This document shows, one piece after another, positions 38,205-46,722 of a DNA stretch of 64,000 nucleotides (its first letter is position 1; every line of letters starts with the position of its first letter). Source of the DNA: an uncultured Rhodopila sp. (lineage in GTDB: Bacteria > Pseudomonadota > Alphaproteobacteria > Acetobacterales > Acetobacteraceae); the NCBI GenBank assembly GCA_903851415.1, contig CAINOE010000181.1, positions 40,848 through 104,847 on the forward strand. Direction: 5' to 3'. The position numbers and the translations under genes are program-made. Below the pieces are notes generated by a model, which did no database searches, had not been told where the DNA came from, and saw only the letters and a list, made by a program, of their open reading frames with translations.

Positions 38205-38290
38205 TCACCGTCATGGCCGGGCGTGTCCCGGCCATCCGCGCTTCAGCGACGGTGCAAAGATGGCCGGGACACCCCCGGCAATGACGGTGA
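38205..38290. repeat. Dispersed palindromic repeat, copy 3
   Basis: TCACCGTCAT (38205-38214) and ATGACGGTGA (38281-38290) are perfect outer arms. Inside, GGCCGGGCGTGTCCCGGCCAT faces ATGGCCGGGACACCCCCGGC. It lies just after the monooxygenase gene and could also terminate its transcript. Confidence 0.8.
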
Positions 38291-38405
38291 GGGCGGAGGC
38301 GGTCCCGCAAAATCCTTCTCGCGCTTCGGCTTACCCTGATAGCGATAGGACGTGTCCCGGCCGCGACGGGGGGAGCGCGGTCCGCTCCAGCCTCGCTCAG
38401 ATTTC

Positions 38406-38546
38406 TCACGCCCCCGGCTTCGGGTTGGTTATCAAACCCGCTATGACCAGCGCGACGCCCACTTCGATCACCGGCTCGATCGTCTTCGCAAAGCCGATCA
38501 CGGTCGTCACAACCCCGGCGGCGATCAACAGTGTTGCGCGGTTCAC
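38406..38546 (-). CDS. Small membrane protein, 46 residues
   Basis: A GTG-started frame reads VNRATLLIAAGVVTTVIGFA, then KTIEPVIEVGVALVIAGLITNPKPGA and stop. The composition is two short hydrophobic helices separated by an acidic turn. GGAGAC (38551-38556) lies five bases upstream of the GTG. Codon third positions are strongly G/C like its neighbours. I do not recognise it. Confidence 0.55.
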   Translation of the reverse strand: MNRATLLIAAGVVTTVIGFAKTIEPVIEVGVALVIAGLITNPKPGA

Positions 38547-38612
38547 AGCGGTCTCCGGCAGCTTCGGCGAGATAGCCGCATGGCATTCTTGTCCTTTTCC
38601 CCGGCGTGGACC

Positions 38613-39812
38613 CTACTTCCGTATCAGCGGGCACTCGCTTTCGGTCAGCGGCCGGAACGCCCGCTCACCCGGCGTGTCCCCGAGAATCGCATAAACATCG
38701 TCCGGCGAGCGCGACACCGCCGGCGCCTTGACTTCCATCAGGTAGATTTTCGACAGCACCCGACCGTCCTCACGCACCCGCACGTCCTGGTTGAACATGT
38801 CATTGACCGGCAGAGCGCGCATCGCCGCAGCCGCCGCCCTGGCGTCCCGCCCGCCCGCCTGCACGGCGCGGACGTAATGGCGCACGGCGGCGTAGGCACC
38901 GGCCTGGTTCATGCTCGGCAGGCGGTTCTTCTGCGCCCGGAACCGCTTCGTCCAGGCGCGCGTCGCGTCGTTCAGGTCCCAGTAGAACGTGTTGGCCACG
39001 ACCAGGCCCTGCGCGCTCGGCAAACCTACGGCCAACACGTCGGTGACGAACAGCAGCAACGCGGTGAGGCGCTGGCCGCCTCGCCCCAATCCGAACTCGG
39101 CAGCCTGCTTGATGGCGTTCTGCGCATCGGCGCCGGCATTGCAGAACGCGACCACCTTCGCGCCCGAGGCTTGCGCTGCGATGAGATAGCTGGAGAAATC
39201 CGCGGTCCCCAGCGGGTGGGTGACGCTGCCGAGCACCTTGCCGCCGCTTTCGGTCACGAACCGGGTCGCGTCGCGCTCCAGCGCGTGGCCGAATGCATAA
39301 TCCACCGTGATGAAGAACCAGGTGTCGCCGCCCGTCCGGGTCAGCGCCTGTCCGGCGGTATGCGCCAGCGCATAGGTGTCGCAATTGAAATTGAAACCGA
39401 AGGGCGAGCAGAACTTCCCCGTCAGGTCGGAGCTGCCGGCCACGGTGATCAGCAGGATGCGTTCCTTCTCCCGCATCAGCGCCTGCAGCGCGAGGGCGGA
39501 GCCGGACGTGGAGCACTCCACCACCGCATCGACGCCCTGCGTGTCGATCCAGCCGCGCGCTATCGAAACCGCGATGTCGGGCTTGTTCTGATGGTCCGCC
39601 GAGAGGATTTCCACCTCAGTGCCGCCGCCGAACTCCTCGGCGGCGAGCCGCGCGGCGATCACCGCGCCCTGGCCGGAAAAGTCCGCGTACGGACCATTCA
39701 TGTCCGCCAGCACGCCGATGCGTATCGGCTTTTGCCCCTGCGCCCCGGCAAGCCGGGGTGCGATGGCCGAACCGGCCGCGCCGGCGAGCAGGTTTCTCCG
39801 CGAGACTGTCAC
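38613..39812 (-). CDS. Orphan branched-chain amino-acid-type ABC substrate-binding protein
   Basis: 399 residues of the Peripla_BP_6 class. The start is GTG at 39812 with GGAGG upstream. The N terminus VTVSRRNLLAGAAGSAIAPR is a signal with an Arg pair. IRIGVLADMNGPYADFSGQG is the conserved ligand loop, and WFFITVDYAFGHALERDATR the hinge region. No permease or ATPase is adjacent, so it may feed another transporter. The longer ATG frame to 39923 lacks similarity. Confidence 0.88.
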   Translation of the reverse strand: MTVSRRNLLAGAAGSAIAPRLAGAQGQKPIRIGVLADMNGPYADFSGQGAVIAARLAAEEFGGGTEVEILSADHQNKPDIAVSIARGWIDTQGVDAVVECSTSGSALALQALMREKERILLITVAGSSDLTGKFCSPFGFNFNCDTYALAHTAGQALTRTGGDTWFFITVDYAFGHALERDATRFVTESGGKVLGSVTHPLGTADFSSYLIAAQASGAKVVAFCNAGADAQNAIKQAAEFGLGRGGQRLTALLLFVTDVLAVGLPSAQGLVVANTFYWDLNDATRAWTKRFRAQKNRLPSMNQAGAYAAVRHYVRAVQAGGRDARAAAAAMRALPVNDMFNQDVRVREDGRVLSKIYLMEVKAPAVSRSPDDVYAILGDTPGERAFRPLTESECPLIRK

Positions 39813-40004
39813 TGCCGCACCTCCGACTGTCCGGCGGACGATGTCAGCATTTCGCGAGTCCAGGCAAGCGGTCCCGCGGCTCGGCGCCGATCGGCTTCGG
39901 CCTCCGACGGCCGTCACGGACAATTTTATTCCTAAAATCTACTTAATGCTACAATAGCACCAAACCGGCTGATCGGAACCACCACCTGACCGAGGGCGAT
40001 AACC

Positions 40005-40307
40005 ATGCAGGCGATGTCGCAACAAAAGAGCTTCCCGCGGCGACTCTCAAGAGACGCCATTGGCACGACCGTGGTCGTGCGCCGCGTCTGGCGCGGCGCC
40101 AATCCGTTCCGATGGGAGATTTTCAAGGCCGAAATGGCCGAGCCGGTGCATGTCTCCGCCACCGGCTTCAGCAGCATGGAAGCAGCTTATACCGCCGGCC
40201 AGGCGATGATGACCCAGATGCTGCTGGCGCAACGGCCCGCGGCGCGCGCGCCGGAGGCGGACGACTGGCACGGCTGCCAAATCGACGGGATGGCGACGGT
40301 CCTATAA
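40005..40307 (+). CDS. Small hypothetical protein, 100 residues
   Basis: A soluble protein with GAGGG upstream of the ATG. Third-position G/C bias matches neighbours, and the composition (VVVRRVWRGANPFRWEIFKAEM, split beta-strands, then a helix FSSMEAAYTAGQAMMTQMLL) looks like a folded domain. The family is unknown. A strong terminator hairpin follows its stop. Confidence 0.6.
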   Translation: MQAMSQQKSFPRRLSRDAIGTTVVVRRVWRGANPFRWEIFKAEMAEPVHVSATGFSSMEAAYTAGQAMMTQMLLAQRPAARAPEADDWHGCQIDGMATVL

Positions 40308-40335
40308 CGACCGGGCGTTGCCGCCGGCGCAAACA

Positions 40336-40368
40336 GAAAGCGCCCGGACCAAAGATCCGGGCGCTTTC
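40336..40368. terminator. Strong bidirectional terminator hairpin
   Basis: GAAAGCGCCCGGA (40336-40348) and TCCGGGCGCTTTC (40356-40368) form a perfect 13-bp stem with a 7-base loop. Flanking A and T runs in the stem base serve both strands. It lies between the convergent small gene (40005-40307) and the phasin gene. Confidence 0.85.
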
Positions 40369-40437
40369 GTCACACGATCCGCGCCACACTGAGCTGGGGA
40401 GGCATCTCCGCGGCTGCTGGATCGCGCGAACGGCAGA

Positions 40438-40791
40438 TCAGGCCGCCTTGGCGAGGCTTTCAACCGCAACGGCCAGGCGGGCGGACAGCGGCGCCATCGC
40501 CTGCTCCGTCAGCTTGATCGACGCGTCGGTCAGGCTCTTGGACATGGCCATCGCATTGGCGAAAGCGGCCTTGCCGTAGGAACCCTGGATATCGATCGCT
40601 TCCCTGACCGACTTCACCGCGGCAAGTGCCCGGAAGGTGGCAACGGTCTCTTCAAACGTGGACCTGGCCGAACCGGCAACCTGATTGCTCAGGTCTGTCA
40701 CGCCCGCTGCCCAGATCTTGCCCGATGCGGTCGCGGCTTCGAGGTTGGCCGTACTGAACGCGGTTAAATCATTGATATGCTTGTCGTTCAT
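40438..40791 (-). CDS. Phasin-family protein
   Basis: 117 residues, entirely helical. STANLEAATASGKIWAAGVT, then SFEETVATFRALAAVKSVRE-like and DIQGSYGKAAFANAMAMSK match the Phasin_2 family that coats polyhydroxyalkanoate granules. AGGAG precedes the ATG at 40791; the frame extends to 40815 without support. No PHA synthase is in the window. Confidence 0.85.
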   Translation of the reverse strand: MNDKHINDLTAFSTANLEAATASGKIWAAGVTDLSNQVAGSARSTFEETVATFRALAAVKSVREAIDIQGSYGKAAFANAMAMSKSLTDASIKLTEQAMAPLSARLAVAVESLAKAA

Positions 40792-41367
40792 AGTCGTTCT
40801 CCTGTCAGAGGCCAACGGCCCGATTTCGGCACCGCCACCTTAGCTCTGGAAGTCTCAGCCAGCCCGATTGCTGCACTGCACAAAAAGAACATAGGCCACG
40901 GACGCGGACGCTTCAAGCAGAAAATGCTGCGGCGCACAATTTTTTCGGGATCGAGCATCACCCAACAATGTTAGTTGGTTATGACCAAATGCCTGCATGG
41001 TAGTTGAAGCACCCGTTACAACCTCCTGCGTTGCCGCATCATGGCGGGAACGGCAGGCCGGCGGCGATCCGGCTTCCGCGCAGTCCCTGTGGCAGCGTTC
41101 CCGGCTTGGCGCGTTTCCGTGCCACGCTCGGCCCAATCGGCATCGAGACGCCGGTCTCGATCCGTCGTGCCTTTGATGTGTGCCCCGGGGAACCCGGTGT
41201 GGCGGAGCCGAAGAAACCGTCAGCGGTGCCGCGGGCGTTTGGCCTTTCCCGCGGTTGGTGTAATATCGACATATCAGCCGTGACGGGCGCAACAATTGCT
41301 GCCGATCAATGCTCCGCCCGGCTGAGTGGTGTATGCCAAAATAACCAATAAGGCGAGGAGGACTCCC
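40792..41367. other. 576-base divergent intergenic region
   Basis: It separates the phasin gene from the stress module. No coding sequence was supported. Observed items are GCTGC/GCAGC-rich short dyads near 40865-40930, a perfect TTGGT-N4-ACCAA palindrome at 40975-40988, and an FNR-like box at 41296-41309. AGGAGG lies just before the CBS gene. Confidence 0.45.
41296..41309 (+). promoter_or_regulatory. FNR/FixK-like box upstream of the CBS-ftsH operon
   Basis: TTGCT-GCCG-ATCAA matches the CRP/FNR-family consensus TTGAT-N4-ATCAA at nine of ten positions. It ends 58 bases before the CBS start. A similar box sits at nearly the same distance before hsp20. Confidence 0.45.
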
Positions 41368-41847
41368 ATGTCGATCACCGCTGCCGACATCATGACAACC
41401 AATGTTAAGACCGTCCGGCCGGAAGCATCGGTAACCGAGGTCGCGCGCGTGCTCTGCGACAACAACATCAGCGCCGCTCCGGTGTGCGACGAGCATGGCC
41501 GGGTTCTCGGCATGATCAGCGAAGACGATCTGCTGCGCCCCGTCGGCCGGGAGAACACGACGAAACGCTCCTGGTGGCTGAACCTGCTGGCCGAGGGCAC
41601 CGATCTTGCGCCCTCCTTCCTTGAATGCATCAGCGCCGAGAACGCGCCCGCCCGCCACCTGATGGTCACGCCGGTCATTTCCGCCGCACCGGACACCGCC
41701 CTGCCGGAGTTGGCGGACATGCTCGTGCGTCATCACATCAAGCGCCTGCCGGTTCTGCGCGACGGCAAGCTGCTGGGCATCGTGAGCCGGGCCGATTTGG
41801 TGCGGGCGCTGGCACGCACGCCGGATGCGATAGCCGAAGCGATCTGA
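41368..41847 (+). CDS. CBS-domain-pair protein
   Basis: 159 residues. Two CBS domains: MSITAADIMTTNVKTVRPEA to about 60, and ARHLMVTPVISAAPDT to ADLVRALARTP. AGGAGG gives a strong ribosome-binding site at 41368; the frame upstream to 41326 is not needed. CBS pairs sense adenine nucleotides, and such stand-alone proteins often belong to universal-stress or microaerobic regulons. It is the first gene of the stress module. Confidence 0.88.
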   Translation: MSITAADIMTTNVKTVRPEASVTEVARVLCDNNISAAPVCDEHGRVLGMISEDDLLRPVGRENTTKRSWWLNLLAEGTDLAPSFLECISAENAPARHLMVTPVISAAPDTALPELADMLVRHHIKRLPVLRDGKLLGIVSRADLVRALARTPDAIAEAI

Positions 41848-41888
41848 ATGGGCGAAGGGGCTCGGGCGGCGGGGCCGGGCCACCTTCG

Positions 41889-41905
41889 TCCGGCCTCCGG
41901 CCGGA
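41889..41905 (+). other. Hairpin covering the ftsH ribosome-binding site
   Basis: TCCGGCC (41889-41895) pairs perfectly with GGCCGGA (41899-41905) across a three-base loop. The Shine-Dalgarno GGAG (41903-41906) lies mostly in the right arm, eight bases from the start codon of the protease gene. It could slow translation initiation. Confidence 0.4.
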
Positions 41906-41912
41906 GCCGACA

Positions 41913-43811
41913 ATGCAGATCAAGCGCGAACACCACATCAACTTCTGGTTCATCATCGTCGCGCTGATCGGGATCATGGCGATCCAGACCCTCGCCTTGA
42001 TCCCGAAGGTGTCCAAGACGATCCCCTACTCCGATTTCCAGCGTTTGCTGGCTGAGGGCCAGGTCACCGACATTGTCGTCGGTCAGGACCGGATCACCGG
42101 CACGCTGAAGGACGCACGGTCGAGCGAGCCGCAATACTTCGCCACCTACCGCGTCCCGACCGATATCGCCGACTGGCTGGCGCGGGCGAATGTGCCGTTC
42201 TCCGGCGAGGCTTCGGCCGGCGGAGCGCAAGCGTTGCTGGGCTGGATGCTGCCGATGATCGGCTTTCTGCTGATCTGGATGTACATGATCCGGCCGATGA
42301 CCGGACAGGGCCTCGGCGGGATGATGGCCGTCGGCAAGAGCAAGGCGAAGATCTATGTGGAGACCGACACCAGGGTCACCTTCGCGGATGTCGCGGGAGT
42401 CGATGAGGCCAAGGGCGAGCTGAAGGAAGTTGTCGATTTCCTGAAGGACCCCGCTGGGCACAGCCGGCTCGGTGCGCGCATGCCGAAGGGGGTCCTGCTC
42501 GTCGGACCGCCCGGCACCGGCAAGACCCTTCTGGCGCGGGCCGTCGCCGGGGAGGCGGGGGTGCCGTTTTTCTCCATCTCCGGGTCGGAATTCGTCGAGA
42601 TGTTCGTCGGTGTCGGCGCGGCCCGGGTGCGCGACCTGTTCGAGCAGGCGCGGGAAAGCGCCCCGGCGATCGTCTTCATCGACGAGCTCGACGCGCTCGG
42701 CCGCGCGCGCGGCACCATGCTGCCCGGCGGCGGCGGTCATGACGAGAAGGAACAGACTCTCAATCAGTTGTTGAGCGAACTGGACGGGTTCGATGCGTCC
42801 GGCGGCGTGGTGCTGCTGGCCGCGACCAACCGGCCGGAAATCCTCGATCCCGCCTTGTTGCGCGCCGGACGCTTCGACCGCCAGGTTCTGGTGGATCGTC
42901 CGGACCGCCAGGGGCGCGCCGAAATCGTGCAGGTTCATCTTAAAAAAGTCCGCGCCGCGCCGATGGTTTCAAGTGATTCGATCGCCGCCCTGACGCCGGG
43001 ATTTTCAGGCGCCGATCTGGCAAATTTGGTGAACGAGGCGGCGCTGCTGGCGACAAGAAGGGCGGGCGAAAACGTTACGCTTGAGGATTTCACCCAGGCG
43101 ATCGAGCGGATCGTTGCCGGTCTGGAGAAACGCAACCGCATCCTCAATCCGCACGAGCGCGATGTCGTCGCGCATCATGAGATGGGTCATGCGCTGGTGG
43201 CGATGGCGCTGCCCGGCGTCGATCCGGTGCAGAAAGTGTCGATCATTCCGCGCGGCATCGCGGCGCTCGGATACACCATGCAGCGGCCGCTGGAGGATCG
43301 TTTCCTGATGGACCGCGCCGAACTGCTCAACCGGATGACGGTGCTGCTGGGCGGGCGTGCGGCGGAGACGCTGACGTTCGAGGAAGTCTCGACCGGTGCC
43401 GGCGACGATCTGGCGAAGGCGACGGACATCGCCCGCGTCATGGTGGCTCGATTCGGCATGGACGCGAATCTCGGTCAGGTCTCGTACGAGCCGGAAACCG
43501 CGCCGCTGCTGGACATGCCGGGCCGTCATGACTGGCAGCCGCGGCGTTATGGCGAGGCGACCGCCGGGGCGATCGACGCCGCGGTGCGGACGCTGATCGA
43601 CGACGCTTACAACCGCGCGGTGGCGATTCTGTCGAACAATCGGCAGTTGCTGGATGAGTCGGCAAAGGCGTTGCTGGCGACGGAAACTTTTTCCGCGGCC
43701 GATCTGAAGCAGATTGGCGCGAGGCTGGTGCTTTTGCCGCGGACCGCGGCGGCGGTGCAGCGTGAAACCGGGCTGGCGGCGGAGTCGCGGGTCCCGGCGT
43801 GGCGGCCCTGA
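41913..43811 (+). CDS. ftsH: FtsH-family ATP-dependent zinc metalloprotease
   Basis: 632 residues. Two membrane helices (about 11-29 and 105-126) flank a small periplasmic domain. The AAA module has Walker A GPPGTGKT (198-205), Walker B IVFIDELDAL (253-262) and a second region of homology with ATNRPEILDPALLRAGRFDR. The zinc site HEMGH is at 422-426. FtsH degrades membrane and heat-shock regulatory proteins. Its position among CBS, host-attachment and Hsp20 genes suggests a stress-specific second copy rather than the housekeeping one. The start at 41913 follows the CBS stop by 65 bases. Confidence 0.95.
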   Translation: MQIKREHHINFWFIIVALIGIMAIQTLALIPKVSKTIPYSDFQRLLAEGQVTDIVVGQDRITGTLKDARSSEPQYFATYRVPTDIADWLARANVPFSGEASAGGAQALLGWMLPMIGFLLIWMYMIRPMTGQGLGGMMAVGKSKAKIYVETDTRVTFADVAGVDEAKGELKEVVDFLKDPAGHSRLGARMPKGVLLVGPPGTGKTLLARAVAGEAGVPFFSISGSEFVEMFVGVGAARVRDLFEQARESAPAIVFIDELDALGRARGTMLPGGGGHDEKEQTLNQLLSELDGFDASGGVVLLAATNRPEILDPALLRAGRFDRQVLVDRPDRQGRAEIVQVHLKKVRAAPMVSSDSIAALTPGFSGADLANLVNEAALLATRRAGENVTLEDFTQAIERIVAGLEKRNRILNPHERDVVAHHEMGHALVAMALPGVDPVQKVSIIPRGIAALGYTMQRPLEDRFLMDRAELLNRMTVLLGGRAAETLTFEEVSTGAGDDLAKATDIARVMVARFGMDANLGQVSYEPETAPLLDMPGRHDWQPRRYGEATAGAIDAAVRTLIDDAYNRAVAILSNNRQLLDESAKALLATETFSAADLKQIGARLVLLPRTAAAVQRETGLAAESRVPAWRP

Positions 43812-43852
43812 CCGCGGTCACCGCGGCCCTTTTTACCAAGGAGGATTGCCAA

Positions 43853-44305
43853 ATGCCGAAGCGTTCGAGACTCCTTATCGTTGTTGCAGACGCGGAGCAC
43901 GCCCGTTTCATTCGTTCGGCAGGCGGCGCCAAATTGCATGGCGAAACCGCGTTCGATTCGACCGCGTTGCACAAGCAGTCATCCGATCTCGGCGCCGATC
44001 GGCCGGGGGCTGCAATGCATACGGGATCCACCGCGCACCACGCATTGGCGCCGCGGCATGATCCGAAGGATCTTGAGACGGCGAAATTCGCGCAGTTCGT
44101 CGCGCGGCAGGTCAACGCGGCGGCGGCGGAGGATGCATTCGACGCGCTCGTGCTGGTTGCGCCGCCGCACAGCCTGGAGCCGCTTCGTGCCGCGCTGGAC
44201 AGTTCCGCGGACGCCCGAATCATCGGAACGCTCCCGAAAGACCTGGTCAAGACGCCGATCGGCGCTTTGTGGGCTCACATAGAACCCTTGGTCATCGCTT
44301 CGTGA
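43853..44305 (+). CDS. Host-attachment-family protein (PF10116-like)
   Basis: 150 residues. LLIVVADAEHARFIRSAGG at the N terminus, FAQFVARQVNAAAAEDAFDALVLVAPPHSLEPL and the C-terminal TLPKDLVKTPIGALWAHIEP match the family named for plant attachment in Agrobacterium. Its fold relates to the release-factor eRF1/baeRF group. AGGAGG precedes the ATG. It follows ftsH by 41 bases. Actual biochemical function is unknown. Confidence 0.8.
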   Translation: MPKRSRLLIVVADAEHARFIRSAGGAKLHGETAFDSTALHKQSSDLGADRPGAAMHTGSTAHHALAPRHDPKDLETAKFAQFVARQVNAAAAEDAFDALVLVAPPHSLEPLRAALDSSADARIIGTLPKDLVKTPIGALWAHIEPLVIAS

Positions 44306-44314
44306 CGCGGGACG

Positions 44315-44328
44315 TTGACGTGCATCAA
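44315..44328 (+). promoter_or_regulatory. FNR/FixK-like box upstream of hsp20
   Basis: TTGAC-GTGC-ATCAA fits the FNR/FixK family consensus (TTGAY-N4-RTCAA) completely. It is centred 73 bases before the hsp20 start codon. A class II activator at -41.5 would place the transcript start near 44363, with AT-rich DNA (TACAAAGTATTTTT) at the -10 position. Confidence 0.55.
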
Positions 44329-44393
44329 TGGCTGCGGCGCCCGCGCCCTACAAAGTATTTTTACCTGCCAATAGTGAACAAAGGAGACTTTCC

Positions 44394-44891
44394 ATGACGA
44401 CGGCTCCTGTTCCCGTCAAGCAAGCCACCCCGCTTGCGTCCACCATTCCGGACATACTGCAAATATTTCGGACAGAGATGGATCGTTTTGTCGATCGCTT
44501 CACGACCGGCTTCGGCATCGCGCCGATCGCCTCCTTCCGGACCGACACGGCCTTAAGGCTTCCCAACCCGGCGGTCGATATCACCGAAGACGATGCCTCA
44601 TTCAAATTCACCGCCGAATTGCCCGGACTGACCGAAAAGGACGTGCAGGTTTCGCTCTCGGGCAACACCCTTCTCATCAAGGGCGAAAAGCTCCAGGAAC
44701 GCGAGGAGAAGGACAAGGGATTCCATCTGTCCGAGCGCGCCTACGGCGAATTCCAGCGTTCCTTCCTGCTGCCGGAAGGGGCCGATGGCGAAAGGATCGA
44801 TGCCAGGTTCGCCAACGGCGTATTGACGGTGATCGTGCCGAAGACGGCGCAAGCCGCGCCAAAGAAGATCGAAGTCAAGGCGTCCGCCTGA
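44394..44891 (+). CDS. Small heat-shock protein Hsp20
   Basis: 165 residues. The alpha-crystallin domain runs from LPNPAVDITEDDASFKFTAE through LPGLTEKDVQVSLSGNTLLI to the conserved FANGVLTVIVPK. A C-terminal extension follows but lacks a clear IXI motif (KKIEVKA). AAAGGAG precedes the ATG at 44394. It acts as an ATP-independent holdase. An FNR-like box suggests low-oxygen control rather than, or in addition to, heat control. Confidence 0.93.
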   Translation: MTTAPVPVKQATPLASTIPDILQIFRTEMDRFVDRFTTGFGIAPIASFRTDTALRLPNPAVDITEDDASFKFTAELPGLTEKDVQVSLSGNTLLIKGEKLQEREEKDKGFHLSERAYGEFQRSFLLPEGADGERIDARFANGVLTVIVPKTAQAAPKKIEVKASA

Positions 44892-44948
44892 GAAACCCTC
44901 ACAGTGGCGGATGGGCGCCTGCGCGCGTCCGCCGCGGGAGCCACGCAC

Positions 44949-45524
44949 ATGGTTGGCATCACCCTGTCGGCGGAGCAGATCGTCCAGGCTCCGCCCGAGG
45001 TCCGGCGCTGGCTGGAACAACAGATCGCCGGCACGCTGGGCCTGTTTCGGCCCGGACCGGCGATGCAGCCGCCGGAGCGGCATCTCGTCGGCTGCGATCT
45101 GGAGCACGCGCGGGGCATTCTGTCAGAGATTTCCGGGCTTTTGCCGGTCGTCAGCGTGTTCTTCGAACTCGGCCGCGAGCCCATCGGCGTGACGGGGCAC
45201 GGGCTGCGCGCGCTGCGGCTGGACGAAATGGCGCGCCATGCCCGGCTGCAGGCGCCGGAACAGGTGGTCGCCTGCCTGCGTGCAATCGATGAGGCGCTGC
45301 AACGCGTATGCGGCGTTTCGGATGCCACGCTGACGGCGGTGGATGGCGCCGGCCATTGCCTCGTCGCCGACGCGACCGCCCACAGCATCCTGGCGCTGTG
45401 GCAGGAGATCGTTGCGGCCCGCGGTCTGGAGCGCCCACTCGCGCAGCAGGCGGTGCCCTACCCGGCCGGGATGCCCGGGCCCATCGGATCGCAAACGAAT
45501 GAGGCGCCCGGGGCGCAAGCCTGA
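44949..45524 (+). CDS. Conserved hypothetical protein in stress module
   Basis: 191 residues, soluble, no signal peptide. The start at 44949 has GGGAG eight bases upstream; a GTG at 44904 is an alternative. The sequence is mostly helical (MVGITLSAEQIVQAPPEVRR, then LDEMARHARLQAPEQVVACL) with a C-terminal proline-rich tail. I do not recognise the family. It lies between hsp20 and a cytochrome c gene on the same strand with short gaps. Confidence 0.65.
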   Translation: MVGITLSAEQIVQAPPEVRRWLEQQIAGTLGLFRPGPAMQPPERHLVGCDLEHARGILSEISGLLPVVSVFFELGREPIGVTGHGLRALRLDEMARHARLQAPEQVVACLRAIDEALQRVCGVSDATLTAVDGAGHCLVADATAHSILALWQEIVAARGLERPLAQQAVPYPAGMPGPIGSQTNEAPGAQA

Positions 45525-45542
45525 TCGCGCAGGAGAGGTATC

Positions 45543-45878
45543 TTGTTCCCGAAAGGACTGTCATCCGCGCTGATTCTCGCCGCGATGCTGATCGGCATTC
45601 CGTCACACCGGGCGCTCGGCCAGGACGGCGGGGATCCCGTGGCAGGACGTGCGCTGGCCCGGCGCTGGTGCGACACCTGTCACGTCGTCGATGCGCAGCA
45701 GGAACGCGGCACCAGCACGGGCGCGCCGGCATTCGCCGCGATCGCCGGCATGAAATCGACGACCGCGATGGGGTTGCGCGTGTTCTTGCAGACGCCGCAC
45801 GGCCGGATGCCGGATCTGCATCTGACGCGCGACGAGATCGACGACGTCGTTGCGTATATCCTCAGCCAGAAGCGGTAA
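45543..45878 (+). CDS. Small periplasmic cytochrome c
   Basis: 111 residues. A TTG start follows AGGAGAGG (45531-45538). A signal peptide spans about 1-26. The heme motif CDTCH is at 43-47, and GRMPDLHLTRDEIDDVVAYILS supplies the Met ligand near 86 and the C-terminal helix of class I cytochromes c. Its position in the stress module suggests a role in low-oxygen electron transfer; the partner is unknown. Confidence 0.88.
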   Translation: MFPKGLSSALILAAMLIGIPSHRALGQDGGDPVAGRALARRWCDTCHVVDAQQERGTSTGAPAFAAIAGMKSTTAMGLRVFLQTPHGRMPDLHLTRDEIDDVVAYILSQKR

Positions 45879-45953
45879 ACCCGCCGCAGGCGTTGCCAAT
45901 GCCGGAGCCGGGTCGTTATAGCCGGGTAGCAATATCGACCACGGAGTCCGAAC

Positions 45954-46718
45954 ATGACGCTATCCCGGCGAGCCCTTTTCTGCTGCGTGGCGCTCGCGCA
46001 GGCGAGCCGGGCGCGGGCGCAGCCGGCCCCGGTGCAGATCTATGCTGCGATGACGTTCCGCCCCGCGCTGGAAAAGGTGCTTGCCGCGTATCGGCAAACC
46101 GGGGGCGGCGCCGTCGCGGTGTATGGACCGACACCGGTCTTGATCCGTCAGCTCGCCGGGGGTGCTCCGGCGGATATTTTGCTGACGGCGGACCCCGACT
46201 GGATGGACGCGGCGGTGAAGCAGTCGCTGGTGCAGCCGGGCACGCGGGCGGACCTTCTCGCCAACGATCTCGTGCTGGCGGGCGCGGCCGGCAGCAAGGC
46301 CGCCGGGACGATCACCCGGACGTTCGCGCTGGACGCGCTGCTGGACGGCGGCCGGCTGGCGATGTGCGATCCCGACCACGACCCGGCCGGGAAATACGCG
46401 AAGCAGAGCCTGCTGGCGCTCGGCTTCTGGGATGCGGTGCAGCCGCATATCGCGATCGCCGAAAGCGCTCCGGCGGCGGTCGTCCTGGTCGATCATGGCG
46501 AGGCCCGGGCCGCCGTGTGCTTCGCAACCGACCTGCACGGCGATGAGCATGCGGTGCGCGTCGGCTTGTTCCCGGCGGATTCGCATGCCCCGATCGTCTA
46601 TCCCGTGGCGCTGGCGCGCGAGCCGCACAGCCCGGATGCGGCCGGGGCGCTGGCGTTCCTGCGCGGGCCCGAGGCGCTGGGCATCTTCACAGGCTTCGGC
46701 TATCGCCCGGCGGCCTGA
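45954..46718 (+). CDS. Molybdate-type ABC substrate-binding protein (ModA-like)
   Basis: 254 residues with a signal peptide (about 1-22). VQIYAAMTFRPALEKVLAAY is the first ModA strand. GPTPVLIRQLAGGAPADILLTADPDWMD contains the oxyanion-binding loop, and VYPVALAREPHSPDAAGALAFLRG the C-terminal helix. The usual SLTDA of ModA is AAMTF here. No modB or modC is adjacent, so another oxyanion or another transporter is possible. Confidence 0.82.
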   Translation: MTLSRRALFCCVALAQASRARAQPAPVQIYAAMTFRPALEKVLAAYRQTGGGAVAVYGPTPVLIRQLAGGAPADILLTADPDWMDAAVKQSLVQPGTRADLLANDLVLAGAAGSKAAGTITRTFALDALLDGGRLAMCDPDHDPAGKYAKQSLLALGFWDAVQPHIAIAESAPAAVVLVDHGEARAAVCFATDLHGDEHAVRVGLFPADSHAPIVYPVALAREPHSPDAAGALAFLRGPEALGIFTGFGYRPAA

Positions 46719-46722
46719 CCCG

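Noticed and set aside
35984..38284. A 766-residue plus-strand open frame across recF and the monooxygenase
   Set aside because: It runs antisense to recF and out of frame through the monooxygenase; low-complexity Arg/Gly/Ala composition.
38352..39935. A 527-residue plus-strand open frame
   Set aside because: Antisense to a clear substrate-binding protein; the composition is that of a shadow frame.
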